A stretch of DNA of 64,000 bases from positions 23,104,365 to 23,168,364 of the forward strand of contig NC_092678.1 in assembly GCF_964355755.1 (NCBI RefSeq), given 5' to 3'. This stretch comes from Antedon mediterranea (lineage: Eukaryota > Echinodermata > Crinoidea > Comatulida > Antedonidae). Every line of letters starts with the position of its first letter. Positions within the stretch are counted from its first letter, which is position 1. The notes beneath the pieces were generated by a model. The model was not told the origin of the DNA. It did not search any database and worked only from the letters and a program-made list of their open reading frames with translations. This document shows, one piece after another, positions 61,991 through 64,000 of this stretch. Both the position numbers and the translations under genes were made by a program.

Positions 61991-64000
61991 ACACTTTTTT
62001 GGGACCTGTAGATATTGGATTTTGCTGTATAATTTAAATTACATCTAATTTATTTATGATTGTTTTATGTTTTAATCTATTTGGTTATACAGAATATTGG
62101 TCATTAGTAGGAGAATATCTTTAAGTTTTTAATATTAAAACACATCTAGAACATACAGTAAATCATTCCATGGATGATTTGGCCTTTTATATAAAGAAGT
62201 CTACATTAGACTATTTATGACAGGTACAAATTCTACATTAAATGAAAAATCCAATACTTGCAGCACATGTTTTACAAATGTAATGTTGTAAAAAAAAACT
62301 ATGCTAGCTAAAATGATTAATGCAGCATTTCTTTGTTGAATCTGAAGCATCCCTGACATGTAAACACTTAAAAACAAACGTTGTATTGTAGGCCTATGTA
62401 AATCAATTCACATGTAGTCTTATAACTACTACATGAGTAATGATACAGAAATAATCATGTTGTCACGTATGGGAGGCCAACTGGCGACGATAAAAATATT
62501 GCTTATTTATTCTGTGTAAGGAGATGGTGATAAAGTGAGGGAGGTTAATTTGGTGGCGGAATAACACATAATAACTGGTCTATATGCTGTATAAATGTAT
62601 CAGATAGTATCTGTAATTGTCAGATGCAGTTCGGGAGGGGAGAAGGAGTAACTACTGTACCAATTCTGTGTACTGTATCGCCACATACGGCATTAAATTT
62701 CAATATCATAGCAAATACTATAGTGTCATATGTATAACATGTGGTGCCTGTATTATGTTAAAGTTGGAATTACAGCTGTCATATGTTATTCTATATCATA
62801 GAAATATCTATGATACTGCATCGTGTTAATGTTAAAAGTTAGGCTTATGGCCTACTGTATGATACAGGCATCACATGTAATACTATGTGAGACTGTATTA
62901 CAGAATCTGCTAACAATACTCTAAAAATTAGCCATACAATACAGTAATTGGGAAATTATTAAACATAGCATGTACTACTGTAATTCTGCAGGTAGGCCTA
63001 CTAATAAATAAAGAGTGTATAATTTTATGAGAAAGAAAAAATGAAACTACAAAATGTGATTTCTTGGCAAATCTAATCTGTCAAAAAAAAGTGACTTCAT
63101 TGATAAATTTGATACATAATGACAACAAATTATTAAAAATTGAAAATGTAAACAAAGAAAAAACAGCACTAAGTGAAAAAAAATTGTCTGATTATTTGTA
63201 ATTTAGTTCAATAATCAGATTAAGTCATTTTTATTTATAGATATTTGTAAGTTCTTTCTAAGATATTTATAGGTTCTTTTTAAAACTTTCCAACAAATTA
63301 AAATATAGTTATAAATAACTGCCGTAATGGAATACTTTTTGAAATATTTATAAACGTCATAATATCCAATTGTATTTCATATAAAGTTAAACAAAAATAG
63401 CTTGTAATGAATGGGTTGCCATAGAACGCAATAAAAAGGCGGAAATTGCAACTTTTAAAACATAATTTTAAATGACATATGAGGTCAGTAAAACAATGTG
63501 TAAGTAATGAATAAGTGTTTTGTTTTATTTTTAAAAAGAATCTGACATAGACAAATTCCGAAATGCCAAAAACATTGTAAACACACTAATATTTCATGAA
63601 TATTATAACAAACATTAAAGAGGCCACCTGAAGAAATAATTTGAATGTTGTTGTAGTTGACAAGGTAATTTTAATGTCACAAAATAATTTATTCAAATTT
63701 ATAAAAAGTAAATAAATAAATTGTTACTGATTTTATTTATATATATATATATATGATGCCAGTTTTCAAAACAAATGTCTGTTAATTCTTTTTAATGGAT
63801 AAATAAATATACCGACTATGATTAAAAAAAAAAAAATTCTCCCATTGTCTGGAATGAGCTTCTGATTAAAATTATTTTTTTATAAGCAAAATCAACATTT
63901 TTGTTTGTTCATTTTTTGGCAAAAATGTTCTTTATTTCAACTAAAAAATGGCCTATACAGTGTTTGATTTCATTAATTTTGACGGGATAATAAATATTAG
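61991..64000. other. AT-rich end of window
   Basis: Simple AT-rich DNA with a short (AT)n tract at about 63738-63755. No gene, RNA or transposon could be supported. Confidence 0.5.

Overview
The window is nuclear DNA of an animal. Genes are split by GT-AG introns, the intergenic DNA is AT-rich, and it is packed with LINE fragments, a tRNA-headed SINE, MITEs and minisatellites. No database could be searched. The palindrome TAGGCCTA is very common and the transposon content is typical of invertebrate deuterostomes, so an echinoderm or relative is my best guess (inference, low certainty).

Layout. 1-20.4 kb shows no convincing gene: it holds diverged segmental duplications, several transposons that can be dated against empty sites inside the window, and a 0.5-kb inverted repeat. 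At 20.4-20.9 kb (minus) lies a small secreted or membrane-anchored Ig-like protein gene, with a partial paralogue at 22.8-23.1 kb. 25-32.7 kb holds LINE remnants, a CCCATATGGG-rich duplication, a SINE and a pogo-like DNA element. 33.05-36.58 kb (plus) is a complete 7-exon PTER gene (354 aa). Tail-to-tail with it, 37.30-49.80 kb (minus), is a complete 19-coding-exon cytosolic glutaminyl-tRNA synthetase gene, QARS1 (776 aa), which I rebuilt exon by exon. Its 4.6-kb intron 11 contains, on the opposite strand, a single-exon gene for a 628-aa single-pass receptor-like protein with an Ig-like ectodomain and a tyrosine-rich tail. A truncated LINE lies at 50.4-51.8 kb, then DYRK2 (52.37-54.11 kb, plus) with its coding region in one exon. 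54.1-64 kb holds the likely DYRK2 3' UTR, more MITEs, a tandem tRNA-like triplet, an 18-bp-type repeat array and one possible first exon of a further gene.

The genes do not form a pathway. PTER is a metal-dependent hydrolase, QARS1 charges tRNA-Gln, and DYRK2 is a signalling kinase. The most novel content is the nested receptor-like gene, the small Ig pair whose signal peptide is partly a tetranucleotide microsatellite, and the several MITE families that fill the PTER and QARS1 introns and in one case abut a splice site.
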